A stretch of DNA of 60,097 bases from CAJPQU01 sp052170475 (GCA_052170475.1 JBQNAL010000011.1:1-60097), one strand, 5' to 3'. Counted from the first letter of the stretch, positions 52,957 to 60,086 are shown. Notes: generated from the sequence alone by a model not told the origin. Numbers and translations: made by a program.

Positions 52957-53397
52957 TCATCCCCCGCGGAAGAGACGCAGGCCGTAGGCCAGGAGGACGA
53001 TGCCGGCGGCGAAGAAGTATTCCGTAAAGGAGCCGACGGAAAAGAGCTTCAGGCCGATCTTTTCGCCGGGGAAGATGAGCGGCACTTTGCCGCAGAGCGC
53101 GTCCTCCAGGATGTGCAGGAGTGCGCCGACCATCACCGCGATGAGGCACATCGTGCCGTCGTCGGCGGCGGGGCGCAGGGAGAGGCATAGGGCGATAGCG
53201 AAGAGGTACAGCCCCGGCCAGTGGGAGAGTCCCCGGTGCATTCGCCGCCACAGCCAATAATTTTTGGCGCGGCGCGGGTCGCCTTCCAGCCGATCCGGGA
53301 TCACCGCCCCTGCCATGGAGCAAGCGGTGAGGAGAAGACTGTCGGTGGCGAGATAGACCACCGCGCCGGTCACGATCTGGTGACTGATCCACTTCAC
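52957..53397 (-). CDS. YdjM-like membrane-bound metal-dependent hydrolase (DUF457 family)
   Basis: A 146-residue membrane protein, with about four helices. Features: an N-terminal SHQIVTGAVVYLATDSLLL, AGAVIPDRLEGDP, RRMHRGLSHWPGLYLF and HILEDALCG; the His/Asp residues at helix ends are the family metal site. Function is poorly known. GTG 53397 is preferred because AAGGAGG lies 10 bases upstream; GTG 53439 has no site and adds 14 polar residues. It is divergent from the 53.5-kb promoter repeats. Confidence 0.8.
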   Translation of the reverse strand: MKWISHQIVTGAVVYLATDSLLLTACSMAGAVIPDRLEGDPRRAKNYWLWRRMHRGLSHWPGLYLFAIALCLSLRPAADDGTMCLIAVMVGALLHILEDALCGKVPLIFPGEKIGLKLFSVGSFTEYFFAAGIVLLAYGLRLFRGG

Positions 53398-53496
53398 TTG
53401 GCGCACGCCTCCTTGTCTTTGCCTTTGGGTGTTGTTCACGCTTTAGTTTAACACATTTGTTCGGCAGTGGCTACACGGCTTTGGTTTGCGGTGCGC

Positions 53497-53621
53497 TTAG
53501 TGGTTATGGTACAATATGAACACTTAGTGAGCGCAAGGCGCGAACTTAGTGAGAATACGTACCTAACCACTTGATGAAGGCAAGCAAAGCGCAGCCTGAA
53601 TTTAGTGGTTATGGTACAATA
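53497..53621 (+). promoter_or_regulatory. duplicated extended -10 promoter with intervening repeats
   Basis: A 20-base sequence, TTAGTGGTTATGGTACAATA, occurs at 53497-53516 and again exactly at 53602-53621. Each holds an extended -10 (TACAAT at 53510 and 53615); only the first has a plausible -35 (TTGCGG, 53486-53491). Between them are two more TTAGTGAG copies (53524, 53546) and TAACCACT (53564-53571), the inverse of AGTGGTTA in both promoter copies. The array drives the anchored protein at 53677 and could form alternative stem-loops. Confidence 0.65.
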
Positions 53622-53676
53622 AAGCGGATAAACGCCCGCGCGTCATGTCATCGGGCAGGAAGGATACAGTTCGCCC

Positions 53677-54774
53677 ATGGAAAAAAGTGATTTCCAGCGT
53701 CGCGTGGAGGTGCGCCGCCATCGACAGCGGCAGGAGATGCTTTTCGTCATCGGTGCCTTTGCGCTCCTCTTAGGCGCGTGGCTCTGGTATTATTTTATTT
53801 ATATCCGCACCCCCGATTACGCTGTCGCGCAGCTTTCGGAGGGCATCCGCCGCAAAGACGTTGCGGCGGTGGAGCGCTATGTGGACGTCGAGCGCACCTT
53901 GAGCCGCGCTTACGACGATCTGACGGAGGATCTTTTTTTCTATGATACCGCGCTCACCGAGGAGACGAGGAGCCGGTACCAGAAGTTTTATCGGGACATC
54001 AAGCCCCAGATGGTGCAGGGGGTGGGGGAGATGATACGCCGCCATGCAGCCAGCGGGGAATGGGAGCTACCGGGCGGGGCGGCGCTGACGAAGGGACGCC
54101 TTTTGGGGATTGACTTTGAACGCTTTTTGGAGCGCTCCCAGCTGCGCAACACCGAGGTCGTCAACGTGGGGGCCTTTCGCGTGGGGGATCGGCGTGCCGC
54201 CGCGCCCCTTTTGGTGCGGGATCGCCACACGGGGATGGAATGTACCATGACCCTCGAGATGGCGCAGGCGGCGGACGGCCATTGGCAGATCGTGGCGCTT
54301 TCTCAGTACCGCGCGTATTTGGATGCCATCGCGCCCCGACAAAATAGAGACATCGCCGACTATATTGCCGCCACCAAGGACATTGTGGCGGAGGGGAACG
54401 AAAAATTGGCCGTGCTGCAAAGTCGTTTTCGGCAAATCGCCAAGGGGGCGGGGGGCAGTCTCACGGGAAAGAGCGGCGCGGCCATGACGGCGCTCATCGA
54501 CGAGGAGATCCTGCCCGCCTTAAAGGCGCGGCAAGCGGCATTGGATCGCGTCTCCATTCCCTTGGGCGCACAGTATTTGGCCAATCTGCGGCACAACTCC
54601 ACGGAGCTGTCCATCGCCTCGTGGCAGCACTATCGGCGCGGGATTGAGACAGGAGCCGCCAGCGCGTTTAATACGGCGGAGACCTTGAAAAAGCAGGAGA
54701 TCGAGGCAGAGCTGCGCATCAGCGACATTATCCACCACAACGTGGTGAGTCAAGCCGTGCCGGATATTCCCTGA
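53677..54774 (+). CDS. membrane-anchored protein of unknown function (DUF2939-like N-terminal part)
   Basis: A 365-residue protein. A basic, Arg-rich cytoplasmic start (~1-20) precedes one membrane helix (EMLFVIGAFALLLGAWLWYY, ~20-42). The external part begins PDYAVAQLSEGIRRKDVAAVERYVD, like the DUF2939 family whose members carry a short repeat of helices after a signal anchor. The C-terminal half is predicted helical and is unassigned. I do not recognise a function. Upstream are the promoter repeats; a strong terminator follows, so it is a single-gene unit. The best ribosome-binding site (AGGAAGGA) is rather far from the ATG. Confidence 0.65.
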   Translation: MEKSDFQRRVEVRRHRQRQEMLFVIGAFALLLGAWLWYYFIYIRTPDYAVAQLSEGIRRKDVAAVERYVDVERTLSRAYDDLTEDLFFYDTALTEETRSRYQKFYRDIKPQMVQGVGEMIRRHAASGEWELPGGAALTKGRLLGIDFERFLERSQLRNTEVVNVGAFRVGDRRAAAPLLVRDRHTGMECTMTLEMAQAADGHWQIVALSQYRAYLDAIAPRQNRDIADYIAATKDIVAEGNEKLAVLQSRFRQIAKGAGGSLTGKSGAAMTALIDEEILPALKARQAALDRVSIPLGAQYLANLRHNSTELSIASWQHYRRGIETGAASAFNTAETLKKQEIEAELRISDIIHHNVVSQAVPDIP

Positions 54775-54785
54775 GCAAGGGGCAT

Positions 54786-54830
54786 AAAAACCCCCGAAGC
54801 CTAAGCGGATGCTTGGCTTCGGGGGTTTTT
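54786..54830. terminator. bidirectional terminator
   Basis: AAAAACCCCCGAAGCC pairs with GGCTTCGGGGGTTTTT. It serves the + strand gene at 53677 and the minus strand gene ending at 54841. Confidence 0.9.
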
Positions 54831-54840
54831 CTTGGCCGCG

Positions 54841-55161
54841 CTACTTGAGCCCGGGGAAAGCGCTCACATACTGAATTTTGATGTCGGGGAACGCGTTCAC
54901 GAATTGGATGGTAAAATCCTCCCCGTGTTCGACAAACTGCCATTCGCCGATCTCGTCGGGGAAATGCTCCACCACTTTCACTTTCAAGTCAGGGAAAGAG
55001 GTAACGACTTGTACTTTGATGTCGGGAAAAGAGTCCACGATACGCACCTTGCCCGCCAAGCGGATCCCTTTGAAATAGCCGGCATCGTTGATGGGAGAAG
55101 CCAAAGCTGTCGCCGTGAGCAGCGACAGCAGGAGAAAAACAAGCAGCATCGTCTTTCGCAT
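54841..55161 (-). CDS. small exported beta-repeat protein, probable 7(1) septoil-knot family
   Basis: A 106-residue secreted protein. The signal peptide is RKTMLLVFLLLSLLTATALA. The mature ~85 residues consist of short repeats, each an aromatic-Pro turn then a beta strand: SFPDIKVQVV, SFPDLKVKVV, HFPDEIGEWQFV, AFPDIKIQYV, AFPGLK. From memory, this FPD-K-V pattern is that of proteins annotated as 7(1) septoil-knot domain, one of the most complex protein knots known; I could not check this. No function is known. ATG is preceded by GAGGAGGGA. It has its own promoter with a palindrome at the start point. Confidence 0.75.
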   Translation of the reverse strand: MRKTMLLVFLLLSLLTATALASPINDAGYFKGIRLAGKVRIVDSFPDIKVQVVTSFPDLKVKVVEHFPDEIGEWQFVEHGEDFTIQFVNAFPDIKIQYVSAFPGLK

Positions 55162-55200
55162 AGAAAATCCCTCCTCGTCCGTTGTCGAGCGCTAAAACGC

Positions 55201-55248
55201 AGCAAAGCGCTTTGCTCAATTATATAACGGATGAGGAGGGGAAAGCAA
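55201..55248 (-). promoter_or_regulatory. promoter of the septoil-knot-like gene with operator-like palindrome
   Basis: On the minus strand TTGCTT (55243-55248), 18 bases, TATAAT (55219-55224). A perfect 16-bp palindrome, AGCAAAGCGCTTTGCT (55201-55216), lies over the predicted start point, where a dimeric repressor could bind. Confidence 0.6.
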
Positions 55249-55277
55249 GTTCCCTCTCGGTTCACGTGCGCCATCGA

Positions 55278-55508
55278 TCAGCGGTTTTCTGCGCCGCCGT
55301 CGTAGCAATAGCCGCGCTCCTGCGGGGCACAGAAGCCGCGATCCTCGCCGTGCCAGCCGCGGCCTTCGCCGCGCCCGCGATAGCCGCAGCAGCGATCTTC
55401 AAGCTGCACCGTCGTATCGTGCGCCAAGCGTTCGGCTGGCGCCGCCCAGACGGCGCTGCTCATGGTCACCAGCAATGCGGCAGCCATCATCATCGTCTTT
55501 GCTTTCAT
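55278..55508 (-). CDS. small exported Cys/Gly/Arg-rich peptide
   Basis: A 76-residue exported peptide. A signal peptide (KTMMMAAALLVTMSSAVWAA) precedes a mature part of ~54 residues with two vicinal Cys (DRCCGYRGRGEGRGWHGEDR), two further Cys (GFCAPQERGYCYDG) and His, which could bind metal or form disulfides. I do not recognise a family. ATG 55508 is 7 bases after GAGGAGG; ATG 55514 is too close. It is transcribed away from the zinc operon, across a 140-base region that holds the operon's operator-like sites. Confidence 0.6.
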   Translation of the reverse strand: MKAKTMMMAAALLVTMSSAVWAAPAERLAHDTTVQLEDRCCGYRGRGEGRGWHGEDRGFCAPQERGYCYDGGAENR

Positions 55509-55530
55509 GTTCATCCTCCTCTGCTTTATG

Positions 55531-55555
55531 GTAGGGTGTGTTTTCCACCCCCTAC
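55531..55555 (-). other. inverted repeat in the leader of the small exported peptide gene
   Basis: GTAGGGTGTG and CACCCCCTAC pair with one mismatch over a 5-base loop. It lies just downstream of a minus-strand ATGGTATTTT, a possible extended -10 (55561-55570 region). Confidence 0.4.
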
Positions 55556-55630
55556 AAAATACCATGCATCCATGAAAAAAATGTGACGACAAAAATGCAC
55601 GGCATTTTCGTGGTGCGCATGGGAAACATG

Positions 55631-55693
55631 TGGGAATCAGTTCCAAATTGGTTGACAAACATGCGGCACATTGATAAAATGGGAATCGTTCCC
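55631..55693 (+). promoter_or_regulatory. promoter of the zinc operon with two Zur-box-like operators
   Basis: TTGACA (55652-55657), 17 bases, TAAAAT (55675-55680). Two inverted repeats of the same type flank it: GGGAATCAGTTCC (55632-55644), just upstream of the -35, and GGGAATCGTTCCC (55681-55693), over the start point. Given the Fur-family gene that follows, autorepression by metal-loaded regulator is likely. Confidence 0.7.
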
Positions 55694-55716
55694 GAATTTA
55701 CAAGGAGGTGAGGGCG

Positions 55717-56139
55717 GTGAAATATAAAACGAAACAGCGGCAGGCGCTTTTGGACTTTTTTGCTTCCGTCGCAGGGCAGCATGTGACGGTGGGGGACGTC
55801 TGTGCGCATTTTGCGGCGCAGGGGCCCCCCATCGGAAAGACGACCGTGTACCGGCAAGTGGAGGCGCTTGCGGCGGAGGGGATTCTCAAAAAGTATGTCG
55901 TCGATGAGAGCAGCGCCGCCTGTTTTGCCCTTGAGGAGGAACCGCCCCACTGTCAGGCGCTTCACTGCAAATGCGAGCAGTGCGGCACGCTCCTTCACCT
56001 CTCTGCCGACACCTTCGCCGCGATGGAGCAGGATCTCTCGGGGCATCACGGCTTTCGCCTGAACCGTCGCCGCATTGTCCTCTATGGCCTGTGCGAGACG
56101 TGTGCTGAGGCCGCTGGCGATGGGCGTGCCCCGACATGA
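55717..56139 (+). CDS. zur: Fur-family metalloregulator (probably Zur)
   Basis: A 140-residue Fur-type repressor. The winged helix (HVTVGDVCAHFAAQG, KTTVYRQVEALAAEGILKKY) precedes the dimerisation domain with the metal motif PHCQALHCKCEQCGTLLHL and a C-terminal CETC that completes the structural Zn(Cys)4 site. Its position at the head of znuABC, with two operator-like palindromes in its promoter, argues for zinc sensing; Fur or PerR cannot be excluded from sequence alone. GTG 55717 follows AAGGAGG by 8 bases; GTG 55708 overlaps that site. Confidence 0.85.
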   Translation: MKYKTKQRQALLDFFASVAGQHVTVGDVCAHFAAQGPPIGKTTVYRQVEALAAEGILKKYVVDESSAACFALEEEPPHCQALHCKCEQCGTLLHLSADTFAAMEQDLSGHHGFRLNRRRIVLYGLCETCAEAAGDGRAPT

Positions 56140-56188
56140 CGCGCACCTCTTTTCTCTTTTTTATTCCACATCTTACGGAGGTATTCCC

Positions 56189-57277
56189 ATGAAAAAATTT
56201 TTGTCCCTGTTTTTCGTGTGCCTGATGACGCTCGCCTTGGCGGGGTGCGGTGCGCCTGCGCCGGTAAAAGAAGAGAAGAGCGCGCAACTTCGCGTCGTCA
56301 CGACGATTTTCCCCCTGTACGATTGGACGCGCGCGATCCTTGGCGGTGAAAGCAGTCACGTGGAACTGACCATGCTCCTCGATAAAGGGGTGGATCTCCA
56401 CAGCTATCAGCCTACGGCAGACGATGTGCTGAAGATTTCCTCCTGCGACGTCTTTATTTATGTCGGGGGCGAGTCTGACGCTTGGGTAAAGGACGCGCTG
56501 AAAACCGCCACGAATAAGAACATGGTCGTCCTCAATCTCATGGAGGTACTGGGCAGCCGAGCGAAAGTAGAAGAGACGACGGAAGGCATGGAAGCCCACC
56601 ATCATCACCACGACCATGACGCGGCGCACGAAGAGGAAGCGCACCACCACGACCATGACGCGGCGCACGAAGAGCAAGCGCACCACCACGACCATGATGC
56701 GGTGCACGAAGAGCATGGCCATGAACATCACCACGCGCCGGAGTACGATGAGCACATCTGGCTTTCCTTGAAAAATGCCCAATTTTTGACGGATGCCATC
56801 GCGGACGCGCTGGCGAAGGCTGACGCCGCCCATGCCGAGACGTACAGGAAAAATGCTGTCGATTACCGGGAAAAACTCGCTTCCTTGGACAAAGCGTATC
56901 AGGCGGCCGTCGATGGGGCGACGCATAAGACGCTCCTCTTTTGTGACCGCTTCCCTTTCCGCTATTTGGCAGACGACTACGGCCTTACCTATTACGCCGC
57001 TTTTTCTGGCTGCTCCGCCGAGACGGAGGCCAGCTTTGAGACCGTCGCGTTCTTGGCGAATAAATTGGCGGAGCTAAAACTCCCCGCCGTTCTCACCATC
57101 GAAGGGAAGAACCACAAGATCGCAGAGACGGTGATCGCGACCGCTAAGATGCCGACGGAGAAAGTGCTGACGCTCGATTCCCTTCAATCCACCACTGCCG
57201 ACGATGTGGCGAAGGGCGCAACGTATGTGGACGCCATGAAAAAGAATCTAGACGTTCTCAAACAGGCACTTCGGTGA
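56189..57277 (+). CDS. znuA: zinc ABC transporter substrate-binding lipoprotein
   Basis: A 362-residue cluster A-I binding protein. Lipobox LALAGC places the lipidated Cys at residue 20. The N-lobe (RVVTTIFPLYDWTRAILGG, with His at GVDLHSYQPTADDV) and C-lobe (FCDRFPFRYLADDYGL) carry the metal ligands. Between them, at ~134-185, is a His/Asp/Glu-rich loop made of three 13-residue repeats, typical of zinc-specific members. ATG 56189 with CGGAGG upstream; the open frame from 56075 overlaps zur and lacks the signal. In a diderm, it would sit on the outer face of the inner membrane. Confidence 0.95.
   Translation: MKKFLSLFFVCLMTLALAGCGAPAPVKEEKSAQLRVVTTIFPLYDWTRAILGGESSHVELTMLLDKGVDLHSYQPTADDVLKISSCDVFIYVGGESDAWVKDALKTATNKNMVVLNLMEVLGSRAKVEETTEGMEAHHHHHDHDAAHEEEAHHHDHDAAHEEQAHHHDHDAVHEEHGHEHHHAPEYDEHIWLSLKNAQFLTDAIADALAKADAAHAETYRKNAVDYREKLASLDKAYQAAVDGATHKTLLFCDRFPFRYLADDYGLTYYAAFSGCSAETEASFETVAFLANKLAELKLPAVLTIEGKNHKIAETVIATAKMPTEKVLTLDSLQSTTADDVAKGATYVDAMKKNLDVLKQALR
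56603..56719 (+). repeat. three 39-bp tandem repeats encoding the His-rich loop of ZnuA
   Basis: Three in-frame units starting at 56603, 56642 and 56681 each encode HHHDHDAxHEExx. The last two differ at only a few bases, so copy number may vary between strains. Confidence 0.85.
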
Positions 57278-57284
57278 CATCGCT

Positions 57285-57986
57285 ATGGCGCAGCTCTTTT
57301 GCCACGACTTGACGATAGGCTACGGCGGCAGGCCGGTACGCGAAGCGCTCAATTTTTCCGTGGCGGAGGGGGACTATCTCCTCCTTTTGGGCGAAAACGG
57401 CGCGGGCAAGACGACCCTCTTCAAGACGATTCTCGGCCTTTTGCCTGCGCTCTCCGGGCGGGTGGAGTTTTCGGACGGGCTGTCGCGTCGGGACATTGGC
57501 TACCTCGCCCAGCAGACCGCCGTGCAGCGGATGTTTCCCGCCTCGGTGCGGGAGATCGTTCGCTCCGGCTGCCAGGGGCGCATGGGGCTTCGCCCGTTTT
57601 ATACGCGCTCGGAAAAGCGCACCGCGGAGGAAAATATGCAGCGCTTAGGCATCGCTCCTTTGGCGGATCGCTGCTACCGCGATCTCTCCGGCGGGCAGCA
57701 GCAGCGCGTGCTCTTGGCGCGTGCGCTCTTTGCGGCGCGGAAGATGCTGCTCCTAGATGAGCCGGTATCAGGGCTAGATCCAAAGGCCGCCGCTGACCTC
57801 TACACTGCCCTCGGCGACCTCCACCGCGCCGGCCTCACCATGCTCATGATCACCCACGATGTAGAAAAGGCGCTCGACTATGCCACGCACGTCCTTTTCT
57901 TGGGGGAAGAGGTTTTCTATGGCACGGCGGCAGATTATCGGCAGAGACGGATCTTTCGCGAGGGCGCGACAGGAGGGACGAGCTGA
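57285..57986 (+). CDS. znuC: zinc ABC transporter ATP-binding protein
   Basis: A 233-residue ABC ATPase. Walker A GENGAGKTTLFKTI (~36), Q-loop YLAQQTAV, signature LSGGQQQRVLLARAL (~134), Walker B MLLLDEPVSGLD (~155) and switch His in ITHDVEKAL. It powers ZnuAB-type metal uptake. It begins 8 bases after znuA, and its last base is the first base of znuB. Confidence 0.94.
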   Translation: MAQLFCHDLTIGYGGRPVREALNFSVAEGDYLLLLGENGAGKTTLFKTILGLLPALSGRVEFSDGLSRRDIGYLAQQTAVQRMFPASVREIVRSGCQGRMGLRPFYTRSEKRTAEENMQRLGIAPLADRCYRDLSGGQQQRVLLARALFAARKMLLLDEPVSGLDPKAAADLYTALGDLHRAGLTMLMITHDVEKALDYATHVLFLGEEVFYGTAADYRQRRIFREGATGGTS

Positions 57987-58837
57987 TGGAAGTGCTGTGG
58001 GGGAAATTGCTGCTCTACCTGCAATACCCCTTTGTCGTCTACGCGCTGATCGTCGGCGTTCTCATCGCCCTCTGCTCCTCCCTTTTGGGCGTCACGCTCG
58101 TCCTGCGGCGCTTCGCCCTCATCGGGGACGGGCTGGCGCATGTGGCGTTCGGCGCGATGGCCATCGCCATGGTGCTGAAATTGGCGGATAAGATGCTCCT
58201 CACCTTGCCCCTGACCATGCTCTTCGCCATCCTCCTTCTCCGGCCGGGCAGCGAGGCGAAGATCAAAGGAGATGCGGCCATTGCCATGGTGTCGGTGGGA
58301 TCCTTGGCTTTCGGCTATCTCTTGATCAACCTCTTTGCCGCTTCGGCCAATCTCACAGCAGATGTCTGCACCACGCTCTTTGGCGCGACCTCTATCCTGA
58401 CCTTGACGGCGGCGGAGGTACGGCTCTCCATCCTGCTCTCGCTGCTCATGGTGGCGGTGTTCCTTTTCTTTTACCATAAAATTTTTGCCGTCACCTTTGA
58501 CGAAGCCTTTGCGCGCGCGGTTGGCGTGCCGGTCAGGCTGTACCATCTCCTCATCGCGGGGCTCATTGCGGGGGTCATCGTCTTGGCGATGAACTTGGTT
58601 GGCTCTCTTCTCATCTCGGCGTTTGTCATCTTTCCCGCCCTCTCGGCCATGCAGCTCTTTCACACCTTCCGCGCCGTGACGGTGGGTGCGGCGGCGCTTT
58701 CCGTCTGCGGCGCCTTTTTGGGGATCGTCGCGTCCATCTTGGCGGGGACGCCCGTCGGCTCCACCATCGTCGCGGTCGACACCCTGCTCTTTTTGACTGC
58801 CTGGGGACTCAATCGCCTTCATGGAGGGACATGGTAA
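57986..58837 (+). CDS. znuB: zinc ABC transporter permease
   Basis: A 283-residue ABC-3 family permease with about eight membrane helices. Family motifs: SLLGVTLVLRRFALIGDGLAH, VAFGAMAI, and the late GSLLISAFVIFPALSA coupling region. It forms the membrane channel for the ZnuC ATPase. Its stop overlaps the next gene by 7 bases, which suggests that the exported CC-motif protein is translated together with the transporter. Confidence 0.94.
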   Translation: MEVLWGKLLLYLQYPFVVYALIVGVLIALCSSLLGVTLVLRRFALIGDGLAHVAFGAMAIAMVLKLADKMLLTLPLTMLFAILLLRPGSEAKIKGDAAIAMVSVGSLAFGYLLINLFAASANLTADVCTTLFGATSILTLTAAEVRLSILLSLLMVAVFLFFYHKIFAVTFDEAFARAVGVPVRLYHLLIAGLIAGVIVLAMNLVGSLLISAFVIFPALSAMQLFHTFRAVTVGAAALSVCGAFLGIVASILAGTPVGSTIVAVDTLLFLTAWGLNRLHGGTW

Positions 58838-59292
58838 TGCAGTATGGAAAATCTCTTTTTGTCGCCCTGCTTTTCGCGCTGACCGTAGGGGGCGGCTCGG
58901 CCGCCGCCGCACCAGCGCCTGACATCGACCTCACGGCGATGAGCGCCACCATGGTGTACTCCGTCGTCTACGACATGGTGTGGCACCCCGACATGTATGT
59001 GGGGCAAGTCGTGAAAATGCGCGGCCGCTATACCAGATACACGGCCGACGATACGGAGACCCTGCACCACGCTTGCGTGGTGCAGGACGCCACCGCTTGC
59101 TGCGCACAGGGGATCGACTTTGCGCTGGCCGATGGCAACTACCCAGCGCCAGACAGCGAGATCACCGTCGTGGGGACGCTCGATACCTACCGCAACGAAA
59201 ATATCCAGCTCGCCCCCGGCCTCGATCCGGCACGCTACGGGATCGTGCTGGACATTTGCATTCTGCAAAATGCGGAACTTGTGGATGGTTGA
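58831..59292 (+). CDS. exported CC-motif protein of the zinc operon, copy 1
   Basis: A 153-residue protein with a signal peptide (KSLFVALLFALTVGGGSAAA) and a compact ~120-residue domain. It shares with the next gene the layout DIDLTAMS..YS..YDM...P..Y.GQVVKMRG.Y, then HHACVVQDATACCAQGIDF, then PAPDSEITVVGTL. The conserved His-Ala-Cys and Cys-Cys look like a metal or disulfide site; the fold resembles an OB-type barrel, reminiscent of the Cys-Cys segment of the Zur-regulated YcgQ/DUF1980 proteins. The link is inference. It overlaps znuB, so it is part of the operon. ATG 58831 or 58837 could start it. Confidence 0.75.
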   Translation: MVMQYGKSLFVALLFALTVGGGSAAAAPAPDIDLTAMSATMVYSVVYDMVWHPDMYVGQVVKMRGRYTRYTADDTETLHHACVVQDATACCAQGIDFALADGNYPAPDSEITVVGTLDTYRNENIQLAPGLDPARYGIVLDICILQNAELVDG

Positions 59293-59719
59293 GGTGGGGC
59301 AGGGGAGGGAAGGGATCCGCCATTTTGGGTGCCGTCTTTTGCTGATTTCCTTTTTCCTCCTGGGTGCGGCGCAGGGCGAATGCAGCGGGATCGACATCGA
59401 CCTCACGCCCCTTTCTGGCAACATCCTCTATGCCGCCCTCTATCAGATGGTCAACGACCCGACGGCCTACGCCGGAAAGACCGTAAAACTTGACGGGACA
59501 TACACGGTCTACGAAACTGACGACCCCACCATGCCCATTCACGCCTGCATCGTCCGCGACGCGGCGGGCTGCTGCGCCAGCGGCTTAGAATTTCGCCTCG
59601 CCGCCCCCCATCCCTACCCGCCGGACGGCAGCCCCATCGCCCTCACCGGCACCCTCGCCCTCGACGACACCGAATCCCCGCCCGTCCTCGTTCTCATCGA
59701 TGCGACCTTTTGTGACTGA
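59285..59719 (+). CDS. exported CC-motif protein of the zinc operon, copy 2
   Basis: A 144-residue tandem paralog of the previous gene, with a signal peptide (LLLISFFLLGAAQGECSG). Shared features: DIDLTPLSGNILYAALYQMV, KTVKLDGTY, IHACIVRDAAGCCASGLEF and the PPDGSPIALTGTL end. Cys and His positions match copy 1 exactly, while the rest has diverged. It overlaps copy 1 by 8 bases. Start ATG 59285 is the first option; later TTG starts near 59339 would shorten the signal peptide. Probably periplasmic; function unknown, but the context argues for zinc handling. Confidence 0.75.
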   Translation: MVEVGQGREGIRHFGCRLLLISFFLLGAAQGECSGIDIDLTPLSGNILYAALYQMVNDPTAYAGKTVKLDGTYTVYETDDPTMPIHACIVRDAAGCCASGLEFRLAAPHPYPPDGSPIALTGTLALDDTESPPVLVLIDATFCD

Positions 59720-59863
59720 ACGCACGGCGCCTCTCCCCTTCGCGGCGCAGCGGAGAAGGCTCTACGGCGTCAATGGATCCGTACCTTCCCGCCGTGAATT
59801 TTTGTGCGTGTCTGCGTTACCGGTCGCCCGGCAGAAATCGGACGGGAAATTGCTTCCTTGTTG
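59720..59863. other. intergenic region after the zinc operon
   Basis: I see no gene or convincing terminator here. The sequence is GC-rich up to the tRNA promoter. Confidence 0.4.
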
Positions 59864-59892
59864 TTGACAAATGCGGATTCTTTCGTTATAAT
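59864..59892 (+). promoter_or_regulatory. promoter of tRNA-Thr
   Basis: TTGACA (59864-59869), exactly 17 bases, TATAAT (59887-59892): full consensus, 31 bases upstream of the tRNA. Confidence 0.9.
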
Positions 59893-59923
59893 CTATTTCG
59901 TCAGTCAGTGTGATTGGCAAAAT

Positions 59924-59999
59924 GCTGATGTAGCTCAGTTGGTAGAGCAGCTCATTCGTAATGAGCAGGTCATAGGTTCAAATCCTACCATCAGCTCCA
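59924..59999 (+). tRNA. tRNA-Thr (anticodon CGT)
   Basis: Acceptor stem GCTGATG/CATCAGC, D-arm GCTCAGTTGGTAGAGC, anticodon stem GCTCA/TGAGC with loop TTCGTAA (anticodon CGT, codon ACG), T-arm GGTTCAAATCC, and encoded CCA. 76 nt. Confidence 0.97.
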
Positions 60000-60007
60000 G
60001 TAAAATC

Positions 60008-60042
60008 AAGGCTTCCGAGAATTTTCTCGGAAGCCTTTTTTG
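60008..60042 (+). terminator. terminator of tRNA-Thr
   Basis: AAGGCTTCCGAGAA pairs perfectly with TTCTCGGAAGCCTT over a 2-base loop, then Ts. Confidence 0.9.
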
Positions 60043-60046
60043 TTTA

Positions 60047-60086
60047 TGGGTCGTGACCCAGTGTCGTATGCGTAGCATGCGACACA
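60047..60086. repeat. two consecutive short palindromes at the window edge
   Basis: TGGGTC-GT-GACCCA (60047-60060) is followed directly by GTGTCGTATGC-GTA-GCATGCGACAC (60061-60085). Neither has a T-run on the + strand. They may be the start of a repeat or IS that continues outside. Confidence 0.45.

Noticed and set aside
53497..53621. CRISPR array
   Set aside because: Repeats are few, irregularly spaced and promoter-containing; no cas genes are present.
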